64,000 nucleotides of DNA, from NCBI GenBank assembly GCA_021495925.1, contig JAKEKT010000043.1:1-64000 (forward strand), given 5' to 3'. Below are positions 22,846-35,168 of the stretch, one piece after another. Made by a program: the position numbers and the translations under genes. The stretch comes from Diplodia intermedia. Lineage: Eukaryota > Ascomycota > Dothideomycetes > Botryosphaeriales > Botryosphaeriaceae. Within the stretch, counting starts at the first letter, position 1, and every line of letters begins with the position of its first letter. Under the pieces are notes generated by a model. It searched no databases. It had not been told where the DNA came from and saw nothing but the letters and a program-made list of their open reading frames with translations.

Positions 22846-24873
22846 GACAGCTATTGACGGCTTGTTTGCGCGATCTGGACGTCTTTCCTTTTTTTTTCCT
22901 TTTTTGTTTGGGATCTGGCATGGATAAGCGATCGGACCGACGGGAGTACTTGGCGTTATTGGCATGGGAGCTGAACGGAGAAAAGCTGGAGTTTTGACCC
23001 CGCACATGCGAGGACGAGGAATGATTTTGATCGGTGTGGTTGCTGTTGTTTGGTGTTGACGTTTCCCATATTGGCATCTGGTCGGAGGATGCGAGGGAAG
23101 TTTTCAAGGGAAGACCGTTGAGGTTTGCACCCAATCTAGCTCGTTTGAACGACTCTTAACGAGTCTATCAACTGCTTGCGTGGCTATCCGCCACAACAAA
23201 GGTTGGCACAAAGAGTCTGAAAAGGTATACTAGCTCTTCTAGGGTCTTCTCTTTGTGAAAGTAGAGTGGGAGGGAGGGCTTTGATAGCATTCCAATGGCT
23301 TTTGTCACGCTCTTGCTCTCCGGCAAAGGAAGCAAAATAGAGGACGTGAGCCGAACAGACGAAAAATGAAGATATCAAACCCATCCATTTTGTTCCTTTG
23401 GTTAGCGGTCGAACCTTTTTACGTGTATGCAGTTGGGGTGCTACTAATGTCGGCTAGCTCTAAATCTTCTAGAGACGAGATAGTTCGATTGGACTTTTTT
23501 CATGATCAATTTCACGAATGCTCTCACACTGGGTCTCAAACACTTGGGCCTTTTGCGGCGCATCAAGCGCGTCACTTTTTCGCGTCAAGAGATAGAAAAA
23601 GTATTTGAGATCGGTTCTTTTGCAACCAAACCACCATAGTTCTAGACAGAAACCAGTAGATCACAAACCACCAAATTAGACAGTGGTTTCGACGATACGC
23701 TTTATTTGATTTATTTGGTGAACGCCGCCGCCTGAGGAAACCATCGTATTTTCCGCCGTGGAAAAAAAAAAAGAAAAGAAAAAAAAACACAAACGCCACC
23801 CGTCGTCACCAACACCAGTCCGCCCCAATGCAGCAGGTGGTTGATGGTAATAGTACAATTACTTCACAAAATGCGCGCCCGCCCTTCTATTCTGCTCCTT
23901 TCCCTTTCGCCGTTCTCCCCTTTCCTTCTGAGTGAAGCTGTGCTCGAGCGCAAAGGCCTACTTCACCTCATACAAGCCCGCCTGCCCAGACCACGATACG
24001 TAGATGGAAGACGAAGGGGGGTTAAGCGAACAGGAGCAGAGTAGAGAAGGCAAAAAAGGACAGGGCGGGACAAGAAACGAGACCCCTCGGATTCAATCAA
24101 CGCAATCAATGCACATACGCACGCATTGCAGAACGACGAAATGCTCATCACACACTCACACACATAGCCTTTCGAACGAGACCAGCACCGCAGAAAACAA
24201 GTGACAGCAACGTGAGCCATGCAGGGAAACACTGGGCAACGCGCAACGGCAATAAGTAGGAGAACAGACCAAAAAAAAAATTGGGGAGCAGAAAAGAACA
24301 TGCCATCGATTAGTAGCGGTGAATCGGAGAAGCAAAATAAAAGAAGAGAAACCCGCTGGATATCGTCCGTTAAAAAAGTAGTACTGAATCCGCCGCACCC
24401 TTCTCACACCCAGTTATAACCTCGTGCCGATCTAATAGCAGTGGTAGTAGAAGTTTTCCGCCTCCCAATGTTTCGTAATCCGACTTCTCATGCTTTTTGT
24501 ATGAAAAGGGTTTCCTCCGCTTTCGAATGCTCTGTCGAGATAAATCGTGCAGGATGAAAGCAATGCTGATGAGGAGTGATCCGTAAAGGTCCTCCCAGGC
24601 CGCCGCCAGCAAAAGCAAGAAGATGGGAAGATGCTGTTGTACATAATGAGGAAGAAAAAAAAGCAAGCAAAGGGTTTTCGTTCGTCCTCCATCGCCGGAA
24701 TGTTTGGAGGGGATGACGGAGCCGTAGCAAAGGGCGGTGCGATCAATCACTAGCCCATGGCTGATTTCGAATCGGCGGAAGGTTTCGTGATCGAGACGGA
24801 TACCGGATACTGCTCGTGCATCGGAGAGGCGGATGGAAAGGAAGGGGCAAGTGCGACGCATGGACACGGCTGC
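22846..24873. other. Convergent intergenic region, no supported gene
   Basis: About 2 kb between the 3' ends of RTF1 and the PNUTS-like gene. Base composition is lower in GC than the genes, with A/T runs (22891-22910, 23761-23787). ORFs reach 165 codons (24370-24867, minus) but have no coding-like codon choice or recognisable motif. It probably consists of 3' UTRs and spacer; a non-coding RNA cannot be excluded from sequence alone. Confidence 0.4.
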
Positions 24874-27800
24874 TCAGTCATCCATGATGCCGGCACCGAG
24901 ATCGCCACCGTTGGCATCTCTGTCCATGTACCTCTTGCCCTTCCTTTTCTTCTTCTTCTTCGATCCGCCCCCGCCCTGAGGCACCGACGTCATGCTCTTC
25001 GGGGCAGTAGGAGCAGTAGGAGGTGGTGAGGCAGTGGCAGTGGGAGGTTTGGTAGAGGCATGAGAGGAAGAGTGTACAGGACCTGTAAGAAATCCCGTGT
25101 CAAAGTGGCCGCCTTTTGATGGAAGAAGAAACGGAGGAGGACAAAGGGAAGAAAAAGCTTACTCCTCGCAGGAAAATGGGGGTTGGGACATCATTCATGC
25201 AAAAACGTACACTTGTCTCCCTTCATGCACTTTCCCTCCTTCCAGAACTTGCATGGCACCACAAACTGTGGTGGCTGGTAGTCCGGATTGTTCTTGTTCT
25301 TCCACTTCTTGTTGCGGCGGTTGGCGCCCCAGCCGCGGTCGCCTCCGTGGTCTTCGGGGCCGCGCTGACGCTTGGTACGTTCCTCCTGTTGGAATAACTC
25401 CGACTGTGATGGCAATGGCTGGTGGGGGTTTTGCGGCTGGCCTTGCTGGTTTGGCAAAGGCATCCCAAAGGCTGGGACAGCAGGAGGGGCGCCGCCGTTG
25501 CCCACACTCTGCAGAATCGCTGCAAGGTCGAACCCGGGGCCACCGCCAGCGTTCATGGCCATGTTTGGGAATTGAGCGGGCGGAGGTTGCTGCGGAGGCT
25601 GCGGAGGCTGCGGGGGCTGAGCTTGTTGAGCTTGCCCGGTCAGATTGCCAAGGCTGGCCAAGATGGCTTGGATGTCAGCTGAGGGCGCAGCGGAAGCAGG
25701 CGCCTGGGGCGGAGGCTGCGAGACTTGCGGTGCCTGCGGCGGGGGTATGAACATCGAGAAGGTCTTTTCGAGATCGCTCGCCGGGGGCGCAGATTGGGGT
25801 AGCTGGGGCGGGTGGACTGGCTGCGGTGGAGTCGGTGCCTGCTGCTGTTGAGTTCGACTGAGAATCGACATGATGCTGCTGAGGTCGGGCATTGGTATGT
25901 CTGCGGGGGGTGCGGGCGGCGGCGGAGGAGCGTGGCGCGCGGCGCGTTCGGTGTACGGCGATTCACCCGGAGTCATGCCGACAAAAGGCTCCTTTGCGTC
26001 CGGGTGAGGCTGCTGTTCGTCCTCCGGAGGCTCACGGGGGCAAGGTGGAATATCGCCTGGTGAGGTGTAGAAGACGAGAAGGGTGTTGGCCTCGTGTTGC
26101 TCTTGGACTGCCTTTTCAGGTGAGTCGACCGAGAGGACGCCTCCACCGTACGGCTCGTAGTTGCGCTCTCGTTCGGACTCCGGAACGGCGCTGAAGTCGA
26201 CAAGCGAGGGCGCGCGCCATGCGCGGAAGTCCTCTTCGCTCGGGCGATCGTCGTCGTCGTCCAAGTCCATCATATCCTTGTGCTGCTTGAACATGCGTCC
26301 TTCGCCACCGACATCGGCAACGTCGCGAACCATGGCTGCATCGTGGCCAAGCTCTTCGTCGGGGTCGTGGGTGAAAAGGCGGACAGACTCGAGCTGGTCC
26401 TTGTTCCCAATGCCGTTGTCGGCCCACTTAACCCGCAGCTTGCGGCGCTCCTCCTTCCGAAGGCGCTTAGCCCTCTCCTCTTCTGTCTCGGGCGGGCGGC
26501 TCTCCTCGGGCTTCGATGCAGGCTGCTGCTCCTTTGGCTTAGTCAGGTTGGCCATGGTCTCAGCAAAAGAAAACCTTGGCGCAGAGGAAGCAGGGGCTGC
26601 GGGCTTCTTAGGCGCAGCGACTGTGCCAGTGGCTGGCTTCTGGGCAGTGACACTGGATCGCTTCGACGCAGACTGCAGCCCAGCGAACATGTTGGGCTTT
26701 GCCATCATCTTGGGTTTGGCGGCCGCCGATGCTGCGCCATTAGCTGAGCTAGTTATTGTTGTAGCGCCAGGCTTCTTCAGGCCAGAGGCGGCCGTCTTGG
26801 AGCCGACAGTGACAGTCGAAGCACCCACTGCCGACGTCGTTTTCTTCGCTGGCTGCTGAGCCGAGTTGTCACTAGGACGGGGCCTTTTGACACCAGCCAC
26901 AGCCAGAGGCAACGGCCTTGTGCCCACCTCGGCCTTGATCTCTTTGGAGGGGTCTGCTTCCTTTTTGATCTCCGGCTTCTTTTCCGATGCACCGTTAGTG
27001 GAAGCAGGGCCGGACTTCTTCGAGTTCGCTTGCGCACGCTCGAGTATCCTCTCGGCACGCGGTTTTGTGCGCTCGTCTCCCCGGTTGAGATACCGCTTCA
27101 AGGCAGTGTTGAGTTTGGTACGCTCAATGTTCTCCATGGTGATGTTCTCGCTCCGAGCGAGCAACTATGGGTCCAGTCAATCATTTGTTCTATTACATCA
27201 AGGTCGAGATTTATTACCTCGATTATTGTTTTAGAGAAAGGGTCGTTGTATTCATTCTCTCTAATACGGTCTGCCAAGAACTGGTATGCGAGGAACAAGA
27301 GGGGAGCGTTGCCTCCGAGTCTGTAACGGAAGGGTCAGTTGCGCTCTCCGCAAGCAAAGAACCGCAAGTTGCGGTGATAGTGAATAGCATTAAAGCGCCA
27401 AGTGGCCGCAGGAGTGAAGTGCTCCAAACCCCCGCCTGGGGTGGATTGTGCATTGATCACAGCACGCACAAGGCACGTGATCTGGCCAGGGATCGGCCGA
27501 TCACAGACAAGGATGTCAATCACAGCTATGCTGGGGTGCATATGCAGCCCTTTGACCGTTGCCCATCGTCCGCACCGCAGGGCATGGGACCTCAAAGAAT
27601 GAAGCTCCAGCCGCGTCCCACGCCGAGGCAGATGCGGCACGACAACTTGTTTGCAGCCAAAAACTAGCCCGAACGACCAGTCTAGGTAACTTTGGTAGGA
27701 ACGGGTTCGCTGGGTATGGGGTGTTCAACGGGGAAAACTTACACTCTGATCACGTCCGGGTGTCCATGCTCAAGCGCGCACTTCATGGCCATCTCCATCA

Positions 27801-29213
27801 AGGAACGCTGGTCCTTGACTCTGCCCTTGAGCAACTCTATGTCTCTCGAGTTCTTCTCCTGCGCCTGCTTCAACGCTGACTGATCCTCCTTCCACCTGTT
27901 CCGAACAGCCTGGAGGATATCCCAGTAGTCCTTCATTGCTGCTCTAATCTCATCAGCTGTGACAGGCAGGTTTCGCGGCCTCCAGGTGGCCTTGATAGTA
28001 TCGTATCTCATTGCAGGAAGGGCTTCGTTGGGGCGAGTGGCAGGCAAGGGTGAGGGCTCAGGCGTCTCATCATCAGAAGACTCGTAATCAGAATCATCCT
28101 CCGAAGTCTCCGTCTCACTCGAGGAGTCGGACACTTCATCCCTAAGACTTGAAGGGGATCCAAAAGAAACCGGTCTGCTGCGCGCAATCTTGGCGGCGGG
28201 CGTCTTGGCCTTCTTTGAGGCTTTCGCGATCTTGGCTGTGGCGGAGTTAGCTATAGCTCGTGCGTGGCCACTTCCAGTCCAATTACCTCGCAATCTCTCG
28301 TCGTTCGCCGCCAGCTTCCTCAATTCATTGCGAGATTTGCGCGCCTGGTACTGCGGGAGTGATGCTAGACACAAGTCAGCCGAGAACAGACCACAGTTGA
28401 GCATTACATCTTACATTTCATGATCGGCATTTCAATGGGATCGTTGCCGATGTAAAGAAACTCGTGCAGGAGCATCGAGTTGGTGCTTGTGGCGAGCTCA
28501 TTGGCATCGATGATATAGAACTTGCCCGAGGGCTTGCCAGCAGGAGCATCGGGATACTTTGCGGGGGGCGCGGGGATGTAGACCGGCGCGGAAGCGGAAG
28601 CGGGCGGGGTGCTAGCCAGGGTTGGTTGCTGGGCTGCACTGCTCTGCCGCTGCTGGGTCTGCTGCGAGTGGATTAGAACGGGCTTACGATCTGGGCACGA
28701 AGGCGGTGGTACCTGGAAGTCGGCCACGGGGGGCGTGCCAGGACCATAGGAGGCCTGACGCGCCGACTGCAGAGCCTGCGGGGCGATAGTGTTGGCCTGG
28801 GCGGCCGAGGCTGCGTACATGCGCATGTTGGAGCTATTGAAGTTGGGATGCTCAGCGGCGGCGGCGGTCGACATCAAGGCAGGATCCAGGTTATTCTGCT
28901 GGAACTGCGGTGGCACGGCGCCGTGATCGGCAAAAGTCTGGTTGCCGTACGGCGCGGGACTGTTGGAGAAGTCGCGGCCGCCGTAGAAGGCACCACTGGA
29001 GTCGAAGGTGGCAGGCATGGACTGCTGGTGAGGCTGCTGTTGCCACTGAGGCGGCGCGGCACCCTGCTGCTCGTAGTTCCAGGCGCCGGCGTCAAAGGGC
29101 TGGTCGGCGTGGGCATTGAACATGTTATCATACGCGCCCAGCTCGGGCCGGGCGAACATGTTGCTCTGCTGGCCGGCGTGGTGATCATCGAGATGCACGT
29201 GATTGGAGGCCAT
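24874..29213 (-). CDS. PNUTS-like nuclear protein: TFIIS-N-like helices, RVxF-like PP1 site, C-terminal CCCH finger
   Basis: Five exons: 29213-28415, 28364-27743, 27320-27218, 27164-25211 and 25082-24874, giving 1,228 aa; frame is kept at each join. If the last intron is retained, the protein stops at 25191 (1,165 aa). Residues 1-250 are Gln/Pro/Asn-rich. A short FYIIDANELATSTNSMLLHE element leads into a Lys-rich segment and an acidic Ser cluster. Charged helices (IRAAMKDYWDILQAVRNRW) then run across the second join (GHPDVIR-VLGGNAP) into a TFIIS-N-like bundle, ~474-555 (ENITMENIERTKLN). KLRVKWADN near 751 fits the RVxF PP1-docking consensus. Long Pro/Gln stretches follow, then CKFWKEGKCMKGDKC with C-x7-C-x5-C. 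The domain order matches metazoan PNUTS, a PP1 regulator at transcription termination; orthology is inferred. It is divergent from SLY1. Confidence 0.75.
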
Positions 29214-30265
29214 GATGGCGAGTGAAGGGCTGTGGCTGGGCTCTTCGCAGGCGGGCGGCGCAGAGTCAGAGGCGCTGGACGCAAAGCCCGCTAAATTACC
29301 CGCTTGCAGCTAGGGCGGCGATCAACGGCAGGCGCTGATTGGCTGCTGCAGCAGGGGCGCCACAGGCACTAGGCGCGACGCGGCGAATTTGCTGTCTCTT
29401 CTGGGCCTTTTGTGCGAGCTGAACCGGCGGCGGAGAGGCCCAGGCCCCGTAGGTGCTTGCTGCGCGTATGTGCGAAGGGTGTCCCCCTGGTAGAAGGCGC
29501 GCTGCTGGACGGCCTGCAGCGCGCGTTTGCCTTGCGTGGAGTGGTGATCAGAGAAAACGCGTGGCCGGCGACAAAATCCCGGCCCCAGCCCCAGCACCGT
29601 CGCTCGCAGCTGCCTGCCTGACAGCGACGCTGCGCCTGTTTCCACCGGTCGTGTGGACGCGTGAAAGGAAGTGGCACAGGAAAAAAGCTTGCAGGCCGCG
29701 CCTCTACGAGCCGCCGACAATCTGCGCAGTATGAAGATACCTGATGAGATTGGCGTCACGGCGTTGCGAGATGCTTTGCCTGAGGAGCGGGCGTCACTTC
29801 CAGCCAGCTGTCACCCCCGACCGCGCGAAAAGCCTGCTCAATCCTCCTCCAGAGCCAGTTATCTGGCGGCGCATGCAGCAATTACGCCAGCAGTCGGAAA
29901 GTTCACTATGAAGGGGTGCTTTGAAGGGAGCGGATGGAAAGTGGGCGCATGGCCTTGGGCGAGACGGGGAGGTTGTTGTGTGATGAAGGAAGGAGAGCGG
30001 CGAGCGACCGGCGAAGGCGAAATAGCTGCCTGCACGTGCTGCCCGCGCTAGCCCGTTTCGGGCCGCGGTTGCCCGCCTGGGTCGCAGCCCGGAGCTGCGC
30101 CGTGGCCTCTCCAGCTGCTACGTTACCAGTCGGCAGGCTGCCACACGCGCGTCGCGACGGTCTAACGTGCTGCCTGCTGCTCTTTCCACTGCCGCCGTCG
30201 TCTGCGCATGAGGTAGCTCTGTTTCCCCGCGAGCGCGCCGCGCACCGACGACACAAATCACCAAG
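29214..30265. promoter_or_regulatory. Divergent promoter region between the PNUTS-like gene and SLY1
   Basis: About 1.05 kb between two start codons. ORFs here (for example 29322-29759 minus and 29671-30051 plus) overlap in antisense and carry no recognisable sequence. GC-rich throughout. No TATA box is obvious near either start. Confidence 0.4.
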
Positions 30266-32614
30266 ATGGCGACCTCGTCCGCCCACCACAGCTTGAGGGA
30301 CAGGCAAGTCGGTAAGCTCTGAGAGACCCCGCATGCGCCGAGATTCGTCGCGCGCTGATACCGGGTGCCAGCCTCAATCGAGAAAATCCTCAATTTGAAC
30401 CAGACCTCCGAGCAGAACACCGACGAGCACCACGACCCCAATGCCAACGGCCTATTGCCAAAGTCTACCCCGATCCTGGACGCCAACGGGCAACCGATAT
30501 GGAAGGTACTCGTGTTCGACAACCTGGGCAGGGACGTCATCAGCAGCGTCCTTCGCGTGAATGACCTGCGGGGCTGGGGGGTTACGATACACCTGTAGGT
30601 AGCCGAGCTCCCGCTGCGGCAGGCTTCAAAGGTGGTGACGGGAGCTCCAAACTGATGCCCGAGCGCAGCAACATCAACACGACCCGCCATTCGATTCCAG
30701 ATGTTCCTGTCATCTATCTCGTGGAGCCGACTGCCCATAACCTCGAGCTCATCACCTCCGACCTTGCGCGCGGCCTGTATTCTCCAGCACACGTCAACTT
30801 CCTGTCCTCGATACCCCGGCCCTTACTGGAAGACTTTGCGGCAAAGACGGCCGAACATGGGACCTCAGATCACCTTGCGCAAATCTTCGACCAGTACCTC
30901 AACTTTATCGTCAGCGAGCCCGACCTTTTCAGCTTGGGCATGGGCAAGGAGACATACTGGACACTGAACAGTGCGCAAGTGGCGGATGACGTTCTGGATG
31001 CCGCTGTTGATCGCATTGTAAGCGGTCTTTTCAGCGTGGTGGTCACCACGGGTACGTTCCGATCTTTCGCGCGTTCGTGCTGCAAGGCTGACTACGGCAG
31101 GCACAATTCCCATCATCCGCTGTCCGAAGGGCGGCGCTGCGGAGATGATCTCCGCCAAACTTGATCGCAAGCTTCGGGACCACATTCTAAATTCCAAGGA
31201 CAACTTGTTCTCCGGCGCAAACCAAAAGATGTCCGCGACCGGCACTGCTCCTTCCTCGAGGCCCGTTCTAATCATTGTGGACCGCAATGTCGATCTAATT
31301 CCCATGCTTTCGCATTCCTGGACGTATCAATCCCTGGTTAATGACGTTCTTAAGATGCACCTGAACCGTATCACCGTGGAGTTGCCGGTCGATGAGACGA
31401 ACCCCGCCAGGGGCGTGACAAAGAAATCCTACGACTTGAACGCGTCGGACTTCTTCTGGTCCAAGAATGCCGGCGCACCGTTCCCCAACGTCGCCGAGGC
31501 CATTGACACGGAGCTGCAAAAGTACAAGCAAGACTCGGACGAGATCACAAAGAAGACCGGTGCTGCTTCTTTAGATGATCTCCAGAATGATGCAAGCGCC
31601 TCTGTGAAGCAACTCGGCGCTGCCATCACGCTTTTGCCGGAACTGAGGGAGAGGAAGTCTTTGCTGGATATGCACATGACTATTTTGACCGCATTACTCA
31701 AAGCAATTAAGGATCGACAGCTCGACAACTACTTCCAGCTCGAGGAAGGCATAACGAAACAGACGAAGCAACAAATTCTAGAGCTCATCAAAGATGCGGA
31801 TAAGGGCAATGAGCCATTGGACAAGCTGCGTCTCTTCATCATTTGGTTCCTGAGTACAGAGCAGGAAGTATCTCGCAGCGACCTTGATCGTTTTGATGAA
31901 GCATTACGGACTGCAGGTGCCGACACGACGTCTCTCGCCTACGTTAAAACGTAAGTACCCTCAAGACTGTGTCACGGGCAAGTAGCTGACAGATCAAATA
32001 GCGTCAGAGAGATTACGCGAATGACGATGATGTCGTCTGCTCCCGCCCAGCCGGCGCAGTCGGCGTCCAGCGATCTGTTCCGCGGATTTAGCTCCATTTC
32101 CAACAGACTCACGGATCGCTTCAAAGATGCAGGATTGGGCGGGAACTTCGAGAACCTCATCTCCGGCGTGAAGAACTTCCTCCCCGCAAACAAGGACCTC
32201 ACCCTCACCAAGATCACGGAGTCGTTGATGGATCCGCAGAACGCGTCTTCGTCGGCGATCGCGAAGACGGAGAACTACCTCTATTTCGATCCCCGCAGTG
32301 CAAACGCGCGTGGAACGATGCCCCCTGCAAGCCAAGCACGGAACCAGCAGGGTGGGCTGAGCGGCGTTGGCCGTGGCATTGAAGCCAGTTTCGGACAGCG
32401 GAGGCAGGGTTTCAGCGAGGCAATTGTGTTCACTGTGGGCGGCGGCAGCATGGAGGAGTATGGGAACTTGCAAGAATGGACGCAGAGAACCAGTGGGACT
32501 GGCGCGCCAGGCACCGGCCCCAGACGGCGGGTGGTGTACGGCAGCACGGAGCTCGTGAACTCGGAGGACTTTATCAACAGCGAGCTGGCGAAGCTGGGCA
32601 GAGAAAGCACATAG
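30266..32614 (+). CDS. SLY1: Sec1/Munc18 family protein SLY1 (ER-Golgi SNARE regulator)
   Basis: SLY1 binds the syntaxin Sed5 and promotes SNARE assembly in ER-Golgi traffic. Five exons, 30266-30311, 30372-30594, 30669-31051, 31101-31950 and 32002-32614, give 704 aa, a little longer than the yeast protein. The small first exon (MATSSAHHSLRDRQ) is followed by ASIEKILNLN, the usual SM-protein opening. The Sec1 core shows WKVLVFDNLGRDVISSVL, SIPDVPVIYLVEPT, VLIIVDRNVDLIPML and HSWTYQSLVNDVL, then a long helical middle region. Near the C terminus, IVFTVGGGSMEEYGNLQEW is the hallmark SM-family motif. The second intron uses donor CT-GTAGGT, so read-through would stop at once. Ser/Ala-rich and Gly/Gln-rich insertions in the last exon are probably loops. 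Confidence 0.95.
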
Positions 32615-33108
32615 ACAAGAGTTCGTGTTTGATTATGTTAGCAGCATATAATGCAAGCAACGCCCGGCCGAAATGGGCGGGCGCGAAGGACGCGGGATCC
32701 GTTTTGCGTGCACATGGCGGGTGCGCGTGTAACGCGGCGGACGGCGCGACTCGGATGTTGAGGACGCGCGAGCTGGGGTGCAGCTCTCTTACGTCGCTGC
32801 CAGCTCACACGGCCGCCGCGCGCCTAGACTTCTCGAAGATTCGCGTTGACCGGTCGCGCTCGGGCGTCTGGGCTTCCTGCCTGCAACGGCAGCTAGCAAA
32901 GCGCAGCACTGCGGGGAGCAGTCTGGCCGTGCAGTCTCGTGATGGGCGCTGATGAAATGACATTCCCCGTCGTCAGAGCTCGCTGCGCTCCCGCCATGAC
33001 ATGATTTGCCAAGCCTCTGCTCCGAAACGTCGACGGTGATTTCTCGACCAACGCGCAGGCAGAACACCGACCTCGCCCAACCACCCCGCAACTCCCCCTC
33101 CACCCACC
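32615..33108. other. Intergenic, promoter of the Barentsz-like gene
   Basis: This 494-nt spacer follows the SLY1 stop. It holds the SLY1 3' UTR and the upstream region of the next gene, ending in a C-rich leader (CCCTCCACCCACC) directly before the ATG. No other gene is seen. Confidence 0.4.
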
Positions 33109-35168
33109 ATGGCCCCTCCTCGTCGGGCCATTGTCAGACGGCGCAGGCGCGATGCTGAGGAGGCTACCGAAGATGAGCGCGGAGACTCGCAGAGCGAGGC
33201 CTCGTTCTTGAGCGACGAGGACGCCGACGCCGACGCCAGCGATCTCAGCGAGAGCGAGTCTGTCGCCACGAGGAACGGGACCGCGCGGCCGCCTAATGGC
33301 CAGCCCGCAGCGCCGCCTGCTCCAACGAGCGCGGGTCCAATGACCGACACCGAGGCCATGATGAACGGGCTCAAGATATCGCACGACGCCCACGCCGTGG
33401 ATTTCGAGTCGCTGCCCGCCGAGCCCCAGGCACCGTACGCGCCTGCCCAAGACACCACCGACGGCACACAGCCTGCACCCGCGAAGCAGGAGACATTGGC
33501 GGAACGCCGCCGGCGAGAGCATGAGGAGTACAAGAAGAAGCGGGACGAGGACCCGGCCTTCATTCCCAACCGCGGCGCCTTCTTCATGCACGATCACCGT
33601 TCGCAAGGCGCCGGCTCCAACGGTTTCAAGCCGTACGGCAGAGGACGAGGCCGCGGACGTGGTGTCGTCGGCGGCCCGTACTCACCTGCAGGGTACGTCA
33701 TCTTACTCCCACCCGTTTGCAACGTGAAGAGCCACTTTATTGACTTGCGCTCAGAATCATGGCCCGCGAGGAGGCCGCGACCAGCGCTCCGTGGACACAC
33801 GACCTGCACGAGACCCTCGAGGAGCCTGCCCCTCATCGTTCATCAAACCCGACGGTCGATTCTTCGTCAAACCAGTTTTCCAATGACTCACAATTGTCGA
33901 AGCCGCCCGCTCCCAACGCCAAGACGCCCCCGGTCAAGTCGTTTTCCTCGACAAAACTGGTGGGAAATGCTCGCGTACGGCTGTTCATCCCCGGCATGCA
34001 GGCTCCTATACACTTTGCCGGCGTGCCAATCAAGGAATACACCAAACTCCCAAACCACCGTCCGCCGCTTCGTCGAGACAAACCGGTCCGCATCTCTCTC
34101 CCCGACCAACCGCCCCGCTACATTTTCCCCGCCACAGAACGTTCCTTCATTTTCATTCCCCGCGCATTACGCCCAAACCAACAGGGCTTTGGCAGAGGCA
34201 GAGGGCGTTTTGGCTCGTATGGGGGATTCTCGAGCAGAAGAACAAGTGCGTATGGCGGCAGTGTGTACACACCAAGCGTCATGAGCCGGAGGTCGTCGCT
34301 AGCACGGGACTATCGCGCGGATGGTATTGTCTCTCCCGCTGGCTCCATTATGTCGAGGCCGCCGGGAGGACCCGTGGACAACCGGCCGGTCGTTCGTCTT
34401 CCTCCCGGAAGTCAACCATACCCCGGTTCTGGACCGCCCAGCCATCCCGCGTCTGTTCAAGGAGGAGCAACGCCCGTTGTTAACATGCCACCACCGCCGC
34501 CACCGGGAGCTCATATGCAGCAAAGACCGCCGTTCAGGGAGAGCTGGGGCGGGCCTCTGCCCATGCATCAGCCAAAGCCTCAGAAGACGGTGTCTGTCGC
34601 GGGCATCGAATCACCAGCAAATCTGGCTGTACATGCCCCGCAACAGCAGGAGCAGCAACCGTTTCACCAGCAAGTGCCGCATCACGTTAACGGAGCGCCG
34701 CCGCCGATGTATCCCTCCAACGTCTCCACGGGGACGCCCTTATCGAACATCCCGGAGCGCGGAGTCCAGGCACAGGCGTATCAGACCTTCCAACCCGGCT
34801 ACGTGCCTCAAGGATTCGCACCGCCGGCTTACTACTATCCCCCGCCAGCAGGAGCCCCGCAATACCCCACAGGCGCAGTAGTCCCGATGTACATGCCCAA
34901 CCCTCAGCCGGGTGCTTACGCAGCGCCCCCTGGCTCAATGCCTGCTCCCAGTGCGCCGGTAACGACTGCTCAGGGGCAGATGGTGGCGCACGAACAGAAT
35001 GGCATGGTGTACTACTTCGACCCGTCCCAAATATACGCGCCTGTCGAGGGATATCCACCAGCAAGCTACACTGTGCCTGGAATGGGCGGTATGATGACGC
35101 CCAGTCCGGATGGCTATTACTACCCGCAAATGCCTCAGGGCGGGATGGTCTACTATCCCACTCAATAA
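33109..35168 (+). CDS. Barentsz/CASC3-like protein (SELOR domain), exon-junction-complex type
   Basis: In animals and filamentous fungi Barentsz/CASC3 clamps eIF4A3 onto spliced mRNA. Two exons, 33109-33692 and 33755-35168 (intron 62 nt), give 665 aa. The basic start (PPRRAIVRRRRRDAEE) is followed by an acidic Ser-rich stretch. Residues ~145-235 match the SELOR region: RRREHEEYKKKRDEDPAFIP, then NRGAFFMHDHRS, an RG-rich segment and PWTHDLHETLEE. The second half is low complexity rich in Pro, Gln, Gly, Tyr and Met, with an FGRGRGRFGSYGG patch and a poly-Pro run; it probably forms condensates or binds RNA. The intron falls inside the SELOR region. A fungal EJC function is inferred from this domain. 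Confidence 0.8.

Noticed and set aside
24370..24867. 165-codon minus-strand ORF after the PNUTS-like gene
   Set aside because: Follows the proposed last exon in another frame, ordinary AT-rich 3' region.
27335..27640. 101-codon ORF inside the long intron of the PNUTS-like gene
   Set aside because: No domain and no supported start or splice; the flanking exons join in frame without it.
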